DNA of 64,000 bases from Paenibacillus sp. FJAT-26967 (GCF_001541095.1 NZ_LMXH01000003.1:355208-419207); one strand, 5' to 3'. Positions 40,386 through 49,522 are shown, counted from the stretch's first letter. Translations and numbers: made by a program. The notes: a model not told the origin generated them from the sequence alone.

Positions 40386-41582
40386 ATGATAAACCAGGAT
40401 GAAATCGGACGTAAACAAAAGTCCATGCAGGACTATTTATCGCCGCTGGTCCGGGATATTCCTCCTTCGGGCATCCGGCGTTTTTTTGATTTAGTCAGCG
40501 GAAGCAAAGACATTATTTCTCTGGGGGTCGGGGAACCGGACTTTATTACCCCATGGCATGTGCGTGAAGCCTGCGTGTACTCTCTGGAGAGAGGCCGTAC
40601 CAACTATACGCCTAATGCGGGGCTTCCCGAGCTTCGCGAAGCGATTGCCGAATATTTATACAGCGGCTTCCAGGTCAAATACGAGCCATCTAATGAAATT
40701 GTCGTGACGGTGGGAGGAAGCGAAGCGATCGATCTGGCGCTGCGCGCCCTGATTACGCCTGGGGACGAAGTGCTTGTACCGGAACCGTGTTACATCGCGT
40801 ATAGTCCGATCGTTACGATCGGAGGCGGCGTATCCGTTGGTCTGGAGACCTTCGCCGAAGACAATTTCAAGCTGAAGCCGGAAGCGCTGCGCGCTAAGCT
40901 GACACCCAAATCGAAGGTGCTGATCTTGAGTTACCCGAGCAATCCTACGGGCGGGATCATGACTTACGAGGATTGGCTGCCAATCGCCAAAATCGTGGAA
41001 GAGAACGATCTTATTGTCATCGCCGATGAGATTTATGCGGAACTGACCTATGGCAGCAAGCATGTCAGTTTTGCTTCTCTGCCGGGGATGCGTGACCGCA
41101 CGATTCTCGTAAGCGGATTTGCCAAAGCCTTTGCAATGACAGGCTGGCGTGTCGGTTACATGTGCGGGCACCCGGAGCTAATCTCGGCTATGCTCAAAAT
41201 TCACCAGTACACGGTGATGTGCGCCCCGATCATGGGCCAGATCGCAGCGCTTGAAGCACTGCGGAACGGACTGGAGGAGAAAGACCGGATGGTGGATTCG
41301 TACAACCAGCGCCGCCGGTTAGTCGTTCAGGGCTTCCGGCAGATCGGTCTGGAGTGCCACGAGCCGGAAGGGGCATTCTATGCTTTCCCGTCTATTAAAT
41401 CAACGGGATTATCTTCCGAAGAGTTTGCGCAGAGACTACTTGTCGAAGCTAAAGTTGCCGCTGTTCCGGGAGCCGTATTCGGTAACGGCGGGGAAGGTTT
41501 TGTCCGCTGTTCTTATGCGACTTCGGTATCTCAGCTCACTGAGGCTTTAGACCGTATTGGAACTTTTATGAAAAAATTGTAA
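40386..41582 (+). CDS. class I PLP aminotransferase
   Basis: This 398-residue fold-type I aminotransferase has DLVSGSKDIISLGVGEPDFITP, YTPNAGLPELREAI, SYPSNPTGG, the Asp and Tyr of VIADEIYAELTY, the PLP lysine in SGFAKAFAMTGWRVGY, and the substrate Arg in GFVRCSYATS. The pattern is that of the PatA/aspartate-aminotransferase-like group, including N-acetyl-LL-diaminopimelate aminotransferase. The exact substrate is uncertain. AAAGGA is two bases from ATG 40380 but eight from ATG 40386, so the second is the likely start. It is co-transcribed with the Lrp regulator. Confidence 0.92.
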   Translation: MINQDEIGRKQKSMQDYLSPLVRDIPPSGIRRFFDLVSGSKDIISLGVGEPDFITPWHVREACVYSLERGRTNYTPNAGLPELREAIAEYLYSGFQVKYEPSNEIVVTVGGSEAIDLALRALITPGDEVLVPEPCYIAYSPIVTIGGGVSVGLETFAEDNFKLKPEALRAKLTPKSKVLILSYPSNPTGGIMTYEDWLPIAKIVEENDLIVIADEIYAELTYGSKHVSFASLPGMRDRTILVSGFAKAFAMTGWRVGYMCGHPELISAMLKIHQYTVMCAPIMGQIAALEALRNGLEEKDRMVDSYNQRRRLVVQGFRQIGLECHEPEGAFYAFPSIKSTGLSSEEFAQRLLVEAKVAAVPGAVFGNGGEGFVRCSYATSVSQLTEALDRIGTFMKKL

Positions 41583-41648
41583 AGGTTTGTCCAAAAAATA
41601 GTTTTCAGATTCGGAAAAAACTGATATCTTTAGGGTAAAGGAGGGATC

Positions 41649-41909
41649 ATGATGGCTTTTGAATATCATTTGGCAGATCCGGGAAATTGGTACAGCCATG
41701 ATGCTCCTGAGCAGCGCTGGTTGTCGAAAAGAACTGTAAAGCTAGCATCCCTCTTTCACCTGGAAGAAGAAATTCAGTTTATGCGCAGGCGTTTGGAGCA
41801 GTTGGTTCAGTCGGGCGAAGCCATGACATCCAACACAGTTATTGAAATGAGCGTATCTCTTGATCATAAAATCAACGAATATATGAATCTAGTTCAGAAA
41901 AGCCGGTAG
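41649..41909 (+). CDS. Spo0E-type aspartyl-phosphate phosphatase
   Basis: This 86-residue protein has the Spo0E signature S-x-x-L-D-x-x-I in EMSVSLDHKINEYMN, preceded by an amphipathic helix (LEEEIQFMRRRLEQLV) that completes the two-helix hairpin. Family members dephosphorylate Spo0A-P and hold back sporulation. The N-terminal 35 residues (PGNWYSHDAPEQRW) are extra compared with the shortest members. AAAGGAGGG precedes two in-frame ATG codons (41649 and 41652). The stop codon lies inside the terminator hairpin. Confidence 0.85.
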   Translation: MMAFEYHLADPGNWYSHDAPEQRWLSKRTVKLASLFHLEEEIQFMRRRLEQLVQSGEAMTSNTVIEMSVSLDHKINEYMNLVQKSR

Positions 41910-41926
41910 AGTGCCGGCTTTTTTGC
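41900..41926 (+). terminator. Rho-independent terminator overlapping the Spo0E stop codon
   Basis: AGCCGG-TAGAGTG-CCGGCT and T6. The stop codon TAG is in the loop. Confidence 0.85.
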
Positions 41927-41962
41927 AGCGTTTGGATGGACGATCGCATCGGAGGGATTTTA

Positions 41963-42538
41963 ATGACACAAAAACGCTGGTTGCCGGCCGCTTTACTCTT
42001 ATTGCTGATTACCGTTCTGGCCGCCGGTTGCGGCAAAGATGAGGCCAAAGCGGATGTTTCTGTTTTCTTTATGAACAAGGAAGGTACTTCGACCGAGAAC
42101 GCGGTCAAGCTCCAAGAGTCTCTAATCGCGCTGGTCGGACCCGCGCCTAGTATCAGCATCTCGACATCTCCTATTTTTTCCGCGGAGAAAATGATCGTTG
42201 AGCTAGGCTATGGCGGACACGGTATTTTTATTCTGCCGGAAGAACAGTTCAAGAATTTTGCCAAGAGCGGATCTTTTCTGCCTTTGGACGAGCACTTTAA
42301 GCCGGAAGATTATTCCGAGGGGATCGTGGAAGCTGAAATTCAGCCTCCGGACGGCCAGAAAGTGGATAAGACCGCGCCGCCCAAGATGGAAAAGCACTTA
42401 TACGGCATTCCGCTGCAGCATTCCAAGTGGTTCAAAGACAACGGTTTTAACGGGAATGGCTTGGTAGCCTTTATGGCGGAGAACAGCCGGAATCCGGAAT
42501 TGTCGCTGGAAGTTCTTAAGAAAATTGCAGTCAAATAG
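41963..42538 (+). CDS. lipoprotein of unknown function
   Basis: This 191-residue protein has a lipoprotein signal peptide (MTQKRWLPAALLLLLITV, lipobox LAAGC with Cys at about 23). The mature part begins with acidic and polar residues and contains VFFMNKEGTST, SISTSPIFSAEKMIVELGYGGHGIFILPEEQF, LYGIPLQHSKWFKDNGF. The pattern suggests an alpha/beta extracytoplasmic domain reminiscent of substrate-binding proteins, but I cannot assign a family. ATG 41963 has CGGAGGG upstream. It is a single gene before the B12 promoter. Confidence 0.8.
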   Translation: MTQKRWLPAALLLLLITVLAAGCGKDEAKADVSVFFMNKEGTSTENAVKLQESLIALVGPAPSISISTSPIFSAEKMIVELGYGGHGIFILPEEQFKNFAKSGSFLPLDEHFKPEDYSEGIVEAEIQPPDGQKVDKTAPPKMEKHLYGIPLQHSKWFKDNGFNGNGLVAFMAENSRNPELSLEVLKKIAVK

Positions 42539-42570
42539 CAGGGAAAGGACAACTTAGTTTGCTTTACTGG

Positions 42571-42600
42571 TTGTCATGACGGCGGGAGTTCGCCTATAAT
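42571..42600 (+). promoter_or_regulatory. sigma-A promoter of the B12-riboswitch transcript
   Basis: TTGTCA and TATAAT separated by 18 bases. Predicted transcription start is near 42607, about 30-40 bases before the aptamer. Confidence 0.7.
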
Positions 42601-42634
42601 TGTTGAAAGAACTTGAAGGTTTAAACCAAATACG

Positions 42635-42830
42635 TCTACCGCCAGGTCCCGCAGATTCTTCTTGCTCCATTGGAAGAGCACGGGTTAATAGGGAAGCCGG
42701 TGTAAATCCGGCACGGTCCCGCCACTGTATAACGGAGATGTTCTTACGAAGCCACTGTCCAAGGGGATGGGAAGGCAAGAACAACCAACCATCCGTAAGT
42801 CAGGAGACCTGCCTGCCGGTCTTGCAGCAC
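42635..42830 (+). ncRNA. cobalamin (AdoCbl) riboswitch
   Basis: The conserved aptamer landmarks are all present: GGGAAGCCGGTGTAAATCC at about 42691, GGTCCCGCCACTGTA at about 42715, AAGCCACTGTCC (B12-box-like) at about 42750, GGGAAGGC at about 42769, and GTAAGTCAGGAGACCTGCC at about 42796. An intrinsic terminator at 42911-42943 lies between the aptamer and btuF, so ligand binding should switch off btuFCD transcription. Confidence 0.97.
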
Positions 42831-42910
42831 AACATCCTTCGAGGAGAGGATTGCGCGAAACCGGAAGTGGCTTCCTGTGAAGCCACAGCCAACTCGTGTT
42901 CTCTGAAATC

Positions 42911-42943
42911 GTCCCCTCTATCTTCGGATAGGGGGGTTTTTGT
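42911..42943 (+). terminator. riboswitch expression-platform terminator
   Basis: CCCCTCTATC-TTCG-GATAGGGGGG with TTTTTG. The TTCG tetraloop hairpin is the OFF structure of the cobalamin riboswitch. Confidence 0.88.
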
Positions 42944-43011
42944 GTGACGTGCCCAGTTATTTACTGTAACCCAGCTTCAAGTCAAACTTAAGGATCAAGG
43001 GAGAGAAAACG

Positions 43012-44019
43012 ATGAGAAACCCCGAAGAAAGTACACAATCCAGGAGATATTTGCAGCTGGTTCTTGTATTCATGCTTGCCCTGCTCCTAACCGCCTGCGG
43101 TAAAACCGAACAGCCCCCGGCTGGTACAGCCGCTCCGTCTTCGCCAAGTCCTGCTCCGCAAACCGCGGACAGTAAAAAAACGCAGTATCCGCTCAAAGTT
43201 AAGGATGCAACGGGTAAAGAATTTACTTTCGATAAAGCACCGCAGAAAATTATTTCCGTATCTCCGGCAGAAACAGAGGCTTTGTTTGCAATCGGTCTGG
43301 GAGATAAGATCGTAGGCGTCTCGGATTATGACGATTATCCGGCAGAAGCCAAAACGAAACCCAAAATGGGCGGGATCGTACAGCCTAACCAGGAATCCAT
43401 CATTGCTTCTGGAGCTGAAATCGTCTTTACAGGCGTCTCGATGAAAAGTGAATCCGTAGAGAAACTTCGTGCGATGAATATCAATGTCTTTAAGGTAGAG
43501 CCTAAGACTGTGGACGATGTGATCCAGAACGTACTGCTATACGGTAAAATAACCGACCATCAGGAGCAGGCGGAGAAAGTAGTTTCAAAAATGAAAGAAG
43601 AACTCAAGAAAGTGACGGATGGAGTCAAAACTGTAGCTGCCGACCAGAAGAAAAAGGTGTACATTGAGTTTTCGCCAGGCTGGACCGTTGGTAAAGGCGA
43701 ATTCATGGACGAGCTTATTACGCTGTCAGGCGGCGTCAATGCAGCGTCGGATATCACCGGCTGGAAACAGATCAGTGAAGAGAAAATCATCCAGGCGAAT
43801 CCGGACGTCATTCTATTTGCAAATGATGTCGTCGATGATAAAACTAAGAAAAGTCTTGAACAGCTTATTCGTGAGCGCAGCGGCTGGGGGGAAATAAAAG
43901 CAGTCAAAGACAACCGTGTAATCGGCCTGGATCAGAATAAACTAAGCCGCCCGGGTCCGAGACTCACAGAAGGCCTGCTGGAAATGGCCAGAGCTATTTA
44001 TCCGGATCTGGTGAAATAG
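43012..44019 (+). CDS. btuF: cobalamin ABC transporter binding lipoprotein BtuF
   Basis: This 335-residue lipoprotein has lipobox LTAC (Cys at about 29), a Pro/Ser/Ala linker (about 35-55) and a two-lobed binding domain. KIISVSPAETEALFAIGLGDKIVGVSDYDDYPAEA, VQPNQESIIASGAEIVF and GWGEIKAVKDNRVIGLDQNKLSRPGPRLTEGL are typical of BtuF. It captures cobalamin or corrinoids outside the membrane and delivers them to BtuC-BtuD. The riboswitch upstream and the adjacent permease and ATPase make the substrate assignment strong. The permease start codon follows its stop directly. Confidence 0.95.
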   Translation: MRNPEESTQSRRYLQLVLVFMLALLLTACGKTEQPPAGTAAPSSPSPAPQTADSKKTQYPLKVKDATGKEFTFDKAPQKIISVSPAETEALFAIGLGDKIVGVSDYDDYPAEAKTKPKMGGIVQPNQESIIASGAEIVFTGVSMKSESVEKLRAMNINVFKVEPKTVDDVIQNVLLYGKITDHQEQAEKVVSKMKEELKKVTDGVKTVAADQKKKVYIEFSPGWTVGKGEFMDELITLSGGVNAASDITGWKQISEEKIIQANPDVILFANDVVDDKTKKSLEQLIRERSGWGEIKAVKDNRVIGLDQNKLSRPGPRLTEGLLEMARAIYPDLVK

Positions 44020-45057
44020 ATGAGAAATAGATGGGGGCTTTGGGGAGGAGTAGGAGTTATACTCCTTCTTCTTTCTATTGTACTCAGCCTTTCGATGGGC
44101 TCGGCCCGTCTTCCGGTTGGAGATATTACCTCGATTCTGGTAAGTAAACTGCCGTTCATAGGAGAAGGAATAGCAGTCACTTGGCCTGCCTCATCCGAAC
44201 AAATCATTATGAATGTACGGATGCCGCGTGTGGCACTGGCTATTCTGGTAGGCGCGTCATTATCCGTTGCAGGAGCGGCCTTTCAAGGAGTGCTGCGCAA
44301 TCCGCTGGCGGATCCCTACACACTCGGCGTTTCCAGCGGAACGAGTGTGGGCGCGGCTTTTATTATTTATTTCGGTCTCCAGACCGCCTATTTCGGTTCA
44401 TGGACGGTGCCTATTGTCGGTTTTGTCACGGGAGCCATCTCGTTGTGGATCGTACTCCGTCTGGCTCAAACAGACGGCAAAATCCGTATGGAAACGCTGC
44501 TGCTGGCTGGAGTGGTTATGCAGGCATTTCTCGGAGCAGTCGTATCTTTCCTTGTTTCCATCTCGAATAAAGTGGTCAACGAAATCGTTTTCTGGCTTAT
44601 GGGAAGTCTGGCTATGAAGGGCTGGAGTTACTCCGGCGTCCTGCTCCCGTATTTCCTGCTCGCTTTCCTGGTGCTGTTCAGCTATACGAGAACGCTGAAT
44701 CTGCTGGCTCTGGGCGAGCGGCAGGCTGCGCATCTGGGCATCCATGTTGAACGAACCAAGCTGGTCGTGCTCATTACGGCCACACTTGTAACGGCCGCAG
44801 CCGTCTCCGTATCGGGCGTAATCGGCTTCGTCGGCTTGATTGTTCCTCATCTGGTCCGCCTGCTGGCAGGACCGGATTATAGGCTGATCGTACCCTTATC
44901 TGCGCTCGGCGGCGCGATTTATGTGCTGTGGGCGGATACACTGGCCCGTACGGTGCTCAGTCCGACAGAAATTCCGCTCGGTGTGATTACCGCATTCCTG
45001 GGTGCGCCTTTTTTTGCCTATCTGCTGCGCAAACAGAAGAAATGGGGAAGAGGCTGA
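44020..45057 (+). CDS. btuC: cobalamin ABC transporter permease BtuC
   Basis: This is a 345-residue FecCD-family permease with about ten membrane helices. It has RMPRVALAILVGASLSVAGAAFQGVLRNPLADPYTLGVSSG (the EAA-like coupling and first-loop signature), SGVIGFVGLIVPHLVRLLAGPDYR, and GVITAFLGAPFFAYLLRKQKK at the end. It forms the membrane channel for B12 import with BtuD. ATG follows the btuF TAG without a gap, and its TGA overlaps the ATG of btuD. The riboswitch controls the whole set. Confidence 0.95.
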   Translation: MRNRWGLWGGVGVILLLLSIVLSLSMGSARLPVGDITSILVSKLPFIGEGIAVTWPASSEQIIMNVRMPRVALAILVGASLSVAGAAFQGVLRNPLADPYTLGVSSGTSVGAAFIIYFGLQTAYFGSWTVPIVGFVTGAISLWIVLRLAQTDGKIRMETLLLAGVVMQAFLGAVVSFLVSISNKVVNEIVFWLMGSLAMKGWSYSGVLLPYFLLAFLVLFSYTRTLNLLALGERQAAHLGIHVERTKLVVLITATLVTAAAVSVSGVIGFVGLIVPHLVRLLAGPDYRLIVPLSALGGAIYVLWADTLARTVLSPTEIPLGVITAFLGAPFFAYLLRKQKKWGRG

Positions 45058-45842
45058 TGGAACCGATCATTCAGGTGCAACATGCCACCAAGGCATTTGA
45101 CGGCACGAAGGTGCTGAAGGATATCAATATAGAGGTTGCTGCCGGTGAATTCTTCGGAATCATCGGCCCCAATGGCAGCGGGAAATCCACGCTGCTGCGC
45201 CTCATCTCCGGTGTGGAGCCGGCGACAGAGGGGCAGATCCTGCTGAAAGGCAAAGATGCAAGCGGCTACCCGCGCAGAGAGCTGGCGAGGTGGCTTGCCG
45301 TTCTCCAGCAGGATGCTCTGCCGCCACTGGGCTACACGGTACGGGAAGTCGTGGAGATGGGGAGATTCCCTTTCCAGAGCTGGCTGGGGACAGATCGGCC
45401 GGATGCGGGAAAGCTGATCGATTCGATCATGCTGCGGCTTGATCTCGAATCGCTGGCGGACCGTACCGTCGAGAACTTAAGCGGCGGACAGCGCCAGCGG
45501 GTCGCTCTGGCCAAGGTAATGGCTCAGGAGCCCCGCCTGCTGCTTCTCGACGAGCCCACGACTTTCCTCGATATCGGCTATCAGGTGCAGCTTATGGACT
45601 ATGTGAGCGCTTGGCAGCGTGAGGAAGGGCTGACAGTTGTGGCAGTTCTTCACGATTTGAATCTGGCATCACAGTATTGTGACCGGCTGCTTGTCGTCAG
45701 TGAAGGACAAGAGGTATCCACCGGTACACCGGATCATGTCATGAACATCGAGATGATCCGGAGTGTATACGGAACGGAACCGATCGTTCTCAAGCATCCA
45801 GCTAATGGAAAGCCGCAAATCCTGCTGAAGCGGGGAGAATAG
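45057..45842 (+). CDS. btuD: cobalamin ABC transporter ATP-binding protein BtuD
   Basis: This 261-residue ABC ATPase has Walker A GPNGSGKSTLL, Q-loop LQQDALPPLGYTVREVVEMGRFPF, signature LSGGQRQRVALAKVM, Walker B RLLLLDEPTTFLDIGYQ and H-loop AVLHDLNLASQYCDR, all typical of the FepC/BtuD group. The start ATG overlaps the btuC stop (TGATG). The longer frame from 44928 overlaps btuC and is not real. A terminator at 45855 ends the btuFCD transcript, so the cob genes start anew. Confidence 0.95.
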   Translation: MEPIIQVQHATKAFDGTKVLKDINIEVAAGEFFGIIGPNGSGKSTLLRLISGVEPATEGQILLKGKDASGYPRRELARWLAVLQQDALPPLGYTVREVVEMGRFPFQSWLGTDRPDAGKLIDSIMLRLDLESLADRTVENLSGGQRQRVALAKVMAQEPRLLLLDEPTTFLDIGYQVQLMDYVSAWQREEGLTVVAVLHDLNLASQYCDRLLVVSEGQEVSTGTPDHVMNIEMIRSVYGTEPIVLKHPANGKPQILLKRGE

Positions 45843-45854
45843 CTATTTTAAACA

Positions 45855-45903
45855 TAAGGCTGGAACATGTATGCTAGTATGTAGATGTTCCGGCTATTTT
45901 TAT
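45855..45903 (+). terminator. terminator after btuFCD
   Basis: GGCTGGAACAT and ATGTTCCGGCT pair around an 18-base loop, followed by ATTTTTAT. Confidence 0.7.
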
Positions 45904-46020
45904 GGCACAATGGAGTTTCATGTTAAGAATAGAGACCGGATACAGTGAAATACAGTGAATACAGTGAATACAGGCAGCAAGAGCAATAACAACGAAGTTC
46001 CGATACTAGGAGAGATTACA

Positions 46021-47079
46021 ATGAGTGAGTTGAAAAAAATAGAAGATTTGATCGGGGATATTCATCCCCTGAATCAAGATGCGATAGATGCGGCATCCGC
46101 CCACTTGGACAGTCTGACTAAACCGCCCGGTAGCCTGGGGAAACTTGAGGACATTTCGAAACAGTTGGCCGGTATTATGGGAGAGGTTATTCCGGATGTA
46201 ACGCATAAAGCGATCATCGTTATGGCTGCCGACCACGGGGTATGCGAAGAAGGCGTCAGTGCGTTTCCGCAGGAAGTGACGCCTCAGATGGTGCTGAATT
46301 TCCTGCAGGGTGGAGCGGCGGTAAATGTTCTGGCAAGGCATGCAGGCGCAGAGGTCGTCTGTGTGGATATCGGCGTGAATGCAGATCTGGAGCATGAGGA
46401 TCTTGTTGCCCGTAAAGTGCGGTACGGCACGGCCAATATGGCCCAAGGCGCCGCTATGACCAGGGATGAGGCAATCCGCGCGATTCTTGTCGGAGCAGAG
46501 GTTGTGGATGAGCTTGTCGCGCGCGGTGTGCGTATTCTGGCAACCGGCGAGATGGGAATAGGCAACACCACCGCCAGTTCTGCTCTGCTCCATGTTCTGG
46601 GCGGTGTAGATTTTGAAGCCGGTGTCGGAAGAGGAACCGGAATTGACGATGCAAGGTGGCGTCACAAGCAAGAAGTCATCCGCAGGTCGATTCAAGTGAA
46701 CCAGCCGGATGATCGGGACCCGATTGATGTGCTTGCCAAGGTCGGAGGACTGGAGATTGCAGGCTTGACCGGCGTAATACTGGGAGCGGCCAAACATTCT
46801 TGCGCCGTCGTGATTGACGGCTTCATCTCCTCGGCAGCGGCTCTGATCGCCGCAAGACTGGCTCCGGTGTCGGTCCAGTACATGATCGGCTCGCACCAGT
46901 CCCATGAACAGGGACATGCCAAGATGCTGGAGGCCGTCGGCTTGAAGCCGATGCTGCATATGGACATGAGGCTTGGCGAAGGCACGGGAGCCGCGCTCTG
47001 CTTTACGCTTATCGATGCGGCCGGTAAAATCATGCGCGAAATGGCCTCGTTCGAAAGTGCCGGTGTATCACGCGGTTAA
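46021..47079 (+). CDS. cobT: nicotinate-nucleotide--dimethylbenzimidazole phosphoribosyltransferase CobT
   Basis: CobT activates the lower-ligand base to its alpha-ribazole phosphate. The 352-residue protein has LTKPPGSLGKLEDISKQLAGI near residue 30, ADHGVCEEGVSAFPQEVT, GEMGIGNTTASSAL, GRGTGIDD and DGFISSAAALIAARLAP. The C-terminus has the catalytic Glu in LDMRLGEGTGAAL (here MDMRLGEGTGAAL). ATG 46021 has CTAGGAGAG upstream. The frame extends back to 45955, but only through AT-rich leader. First gene of the cobTU-cbiB-cobS run. Confidence 0.96.
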   Translation: MSELKKIEDLIGDIHPLNQDAIDAASAHLDSLTKPPGSLGKLEDISKQLAGIMGEVIPDVTHKAIIVMAADHGVCEEGVSAFPQEVTPQMVLNFLQGGAAVNVLARHAGAEVVCVDIGVNADLEHEDLVARKVRYGTANMAQGAAMTRDEAIRAILVGAEVVDELVARGVRILATGEMGIGNTTASSALLHVLGGVDFEAGVGRGTGIDDARWRHKQEVIRRSIQVNQPDDRDPIDVLAKVGGLEIAGLTGVILGAAKHSCAVVIDGFISSAAALIAARLAPVSVQYMIGSHQSHEQGHAKMLEAVGLKPMLHMDMRLGEGTGAALCFTLIDAAGKIMREMASFESAGVSRG

Positions 47080-47107
47080 ATGAATGCCAAGAAGGAGAAC
47101 AACACTA

Positions 47108-47692
47108 ATGACCGATCCTATCGAACAAGGCCCCATTCTGGTGACAGGGGGAGCCCGCAGCGGCAAAAGTTCATTCGCGGAACAGTTGTCCGCCAGACTG
47201 GCTGATGGGGGCACGTACATCGCGACCGCCCAGATCTGGGACGAGGAGATGCGGGAGCGCATCGGTCTGCACCGGCAGCAGCGGGAGTCGTCCGGGTTCG
47301 CCTGGACGACTCTCGAAGAGCCGCTGGAGCTGCCCGCATTGCTGCGGACCTGCAGCGCCAAAGAAGCGCACTCAGGCGTCGTACTTGTCGATTGCCTGAC
47401 GCTGTGGCTCTCCAACTGCCTTCTGCGGGTGGAGGGGCAGGAGGATGCCGCGTCCTTGACCAGCGCAGCAGTAGATGAGCTTGTGCGGGCGGTACAAGGT
47501 CACGAGGGTCCCCTCGTTCTCGTGACGAACGAGGTCGGCAGCGGTATTGTGCCGGAGTATCCTCTCGGGCGGCTGTACCGGGATCTCGCCGGACGGATGA
47601 ACCAGCGTCTGGCCTCCGTCTGCGGGCAGGTCTTCCTCGTAACGGCCGGCATTCCGGTTGAATTGAAGAGCCGGGCGTTCCGGCTCGAATAG
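47108..47692 (+). CDS. cobU: adenosylcobinamide kinase / guanylyltransferase CobU
   Basis: CobU phosphorylates adenosylcobinamide and then transfers GMP to it. The 194-residue protein has the P-loop TGGARSGKSSFAEQLSA, YIATAQIWDEEMRERIGLHRQQR (motif with the GMP-accepting His), CLTLWLSNCL (DCLTLW signature) and TNEVGSGIVPEYPLGRLYRDLAGRMNQ. ATG 47108 follows AAGAAGGAG by 12 bases. An earlier ATG (47084) precedes the ribosome binding site. It follows cobT by 28 bases. Confidence 0.95.
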   Translation: MTDPIEQGPILVTGGARSGKSSFAEQLSARLADGGTYIATAQIWDEEMRERIGLHRQQRESSGFAWTTLEEPLELPALLRTCSAKEAHSGVVLVDCLTLWLSNCLLRVEGQEDAASLTSAAVDELVRAVQGHEGPLVLVTNEVGSGIVPEYPLGRLYRDLAGRMNQRLASVCGQVFLVTAGIPVELKSRAFRLE

Positions 47693-47702
47693 GAGCGGCT
47701 CA

Positions 47703-48680
47703 ATGCTTATATACACATGGAATGAAATCATAAGCATGGTGCTCGCCGCTATTGTCATTGATCTTGTGATCGGCGATCCCAAATGGCCGACGCATCCAGT
47801 TATTCGGATCGGGCGCTGGATCAGTTGGATGGAAAAACGTCTCCGCCGCCGTACATCCATCACACCGCGCGCCCTCAAACAAAGGGGCGTGGTGCTGGCC
47901 TTGTCCACGATGCTGGCCGCCTGCGGCATCATGTTTGCCCTGACGTGGGCAGCGGGCGAGATTCACCCTTGGCTCGGCTATGCCGTCACCACGTGGTTCA
48001 TCTCGACCACGATTGCGGTCAAAGGGCTGAAGGATGCGGCGATGCTGGTAGCGGTGCCGCTGGCCGCCGGGAATCTGGCGGATGCCCGCAAGTACACCGG
48101 CTACATAGTAGGCCGGGATACGGCGCAGCTGGACGAAGGGGAGCTGACCCGGGCCGTTGTGGAAACCGTAGCCGAAAATACGGTCGACGGGGTCATCTCG
48201 CCGTTAATCTTCGCGCTGATCGGCGGGGCTCCTCTGGCGATGCTGTATCGCGCGGCGAACACCCTGGATTCCATGGTGGGCTATAAGAACGAGCGATACC
48301 TGCACTTCGGCTGGGCTTCCGCCCGCTGGGACGATGTGATGAACTGGCTTCCGGCCAGGCTGACGGGTCTGCTGCTTGTGCTGTCTGCCGCTGTGCAGCC
48401 TCGTATGGACGCGCTGCGGGCCGCGAGGTCCATCGGCCGCTTCGCCAGGCTGCATCCGAGCCCTAACAGCGGCATTCCCGAGTCCGCTGTAGCGGGTGCG
48501 CTGGGCATCGAGCTGGGCGGCCGCAATATTTACGGCACGGTCATAAGCGAGCGTGCCCGCATGGGCTGGCCGCTGCGACCGCTTAGCCGCAAAGACATTA
48601 ATGCAGCGGTACGTCTCTTGTATGGGGCTACCGGCTGGATGGCGGGAGGGCTTCTATGCGCACTGTGGGCACTGAATTAA
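47703..48680 (+). CDS. cbiB: adenosylcobinamide-phosphate synthase CbiB
   Basis: CbiB joins aminopropanol phosphate to adenosylcobyric acid at the membrane. The 325-residue protein has IVIDLVIGDPKWPTHPVIRIGRWI at its start, KYTGYIVGRDTAQLDEGELTRAVVETVAENTVDGVISPLIF, YRAANTLDSMVGYKNERY and HPSPNSGIPESAVAGALGIELGG, with several membrane helices. Length and motifs are those of CobD/CbiB. GAGCGG is a modest ribosome binding site, ten bases after cobU. The 3' end overlaps cobS by 25 bases. Confidence 0.96.
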   Translation: MLIYTWNEIISMVLAAIVIDLVIGDPKWPTHPVIRIGRWISWMEKRLRRRTSITPRALKQRGVVLALSTMLAACGIMFALTWAAGEIHPWLGYAVTTWFISTTIAVKGLKDAAMLVAVPLAAGNLADARKYTGYIVGRDTAQLDEGELTRAVVETVAENTVDGVISPLIFALIGGAPLAMLYRAANTLDSMVGYKNERYLHFGWASARWDDVMNWLPARLTGLLLVLSAAVQPRMDALRAARSIGRFARLHPSPNSGIPESAVAGALGIELGGRNIYGTVISERARMGWPLRPLSRKDINAAVRLLYGATGWMAGGLLCALWALN

Positions 48681-49522
48681 AAAGCTGGCTGCTGGGCTTA
48701 ACCGCTGCGCTGCAGTTTCTCACCCGTCTGCCGGTTCCCGTGCAGATCGAGTGGACGCCGGCTGTCCTGCGCAGAAGTCTGGCCTCCTACCCGCTCGTCG
48801 GAGCTCTGCTGGGCTATGTGCTGCTGGGCTCCGCCTGGCTGCTGAGCATCGTCCTGCCGGAACTGCCTGCTTCGGTTCTGCTTCTGTGCATCTGGATCGG
48901 CCTTACGGGGGCTCTGCATCTGGACGGCCTGATGGATACGGCCGATGGAATCTTGAGCCACCGCCCGCGGGAGCGTATGCTGGAGATCATGAAAGACAGC
49001 CGGGTCGGAGCCATGGGCGTCATTGTGTGCGTGCTCGTCATTCTGCTGAAATGGAGCGCACTGTACACGATTCTTCACTCACCGGGGAAGGCTGCTTGCA
49101 CCTTACTCGTTCTGGTACCCGTCTGGAGCCGGGCGTTCATGACGGCTGCCGTCGCCTTCTGGCCGTATGCAAGGCGTGAGGGAGGCATGGGCGGCTTCTT
49201 TTCAGGAGGGAAAAGGCCATTTGCTGCCGCTGCTGCGGCTTTAGCATTCGGGCTCAGCTTGGCTATTCTAGGCATCTTTCAACTGCTGGGCCGTCAGGTA
49301 CCGTACGATTTGCTGTGGGGAACCTCAATCGGAATAGTATGGCAGGTTATCCTGACTGCCGCAGTTATTATGTCCCTCACATTTGCTGCGGGATGGATAC
49401 TGGCTTCGATGATTGCACGCAAGCTTGGCGGTTTGACAGGCGACACGTACGGGGCTTTAAATGAACTGCTGGAGACTGTACTGCTCCTTGGCGTAGCGGG
49501 CCTGATTCAAATCGGTTTGTAG
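48656..49522 (+). CDS. cobS: adenosylcobinamide-GDP ribazoletransferase CobS
   Basis: CobS carries out the last joining step, attaching alpha-ribazole to adenosylcobinamide-GDP in the membrane. The 288-residue protein has AALQFLTRLPVPV near its start, the catalytic-loop signature GALHLDGLMDTADGILSHRPRERMLEIMKDSRVGAMG, ARREGGMGGFF and the C-terminal LGGLTGDTYGALNELLE, with about six membrane helices. The ATG lies inside the 3' end of cbiB with GGGAGGG upstream, so the two are translationally coupled. A terminator follows at 49566. Confidence 0.96.
   Translation: MRTVGTELKSWLLGLTAALQFLTRLPVPVQIEWTPAVLRRSLASYPLVGALLGYVLLGSAWLLSIVLPELPASVLLLCIWIGLTGALHLDGLMDTADGILSHRPRERMLEIMKDSRVGAMGVIVCVLVILLKWSALYTILHSPGKAACTLLVLVPVWSRAFMTAAVAFWPYARREGGMGGFFSGGKRPFAAAAAALAFGLSLAILGIFQLLGRQVPYDLLWGTSIGIVWQVILTAAVIMSLTFAAGWILASMIARKLGGLTGDTYGALNELLETVLLLGVAGLIQIGL

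Noticed and set aside
42600..42947. 115-residue open frame over the B12 riboswitch
   Set aside because: The stretch is a textbook cobalamin aptamer with terminator. The frame has no ribosome binding site and runs through the structured RNA.
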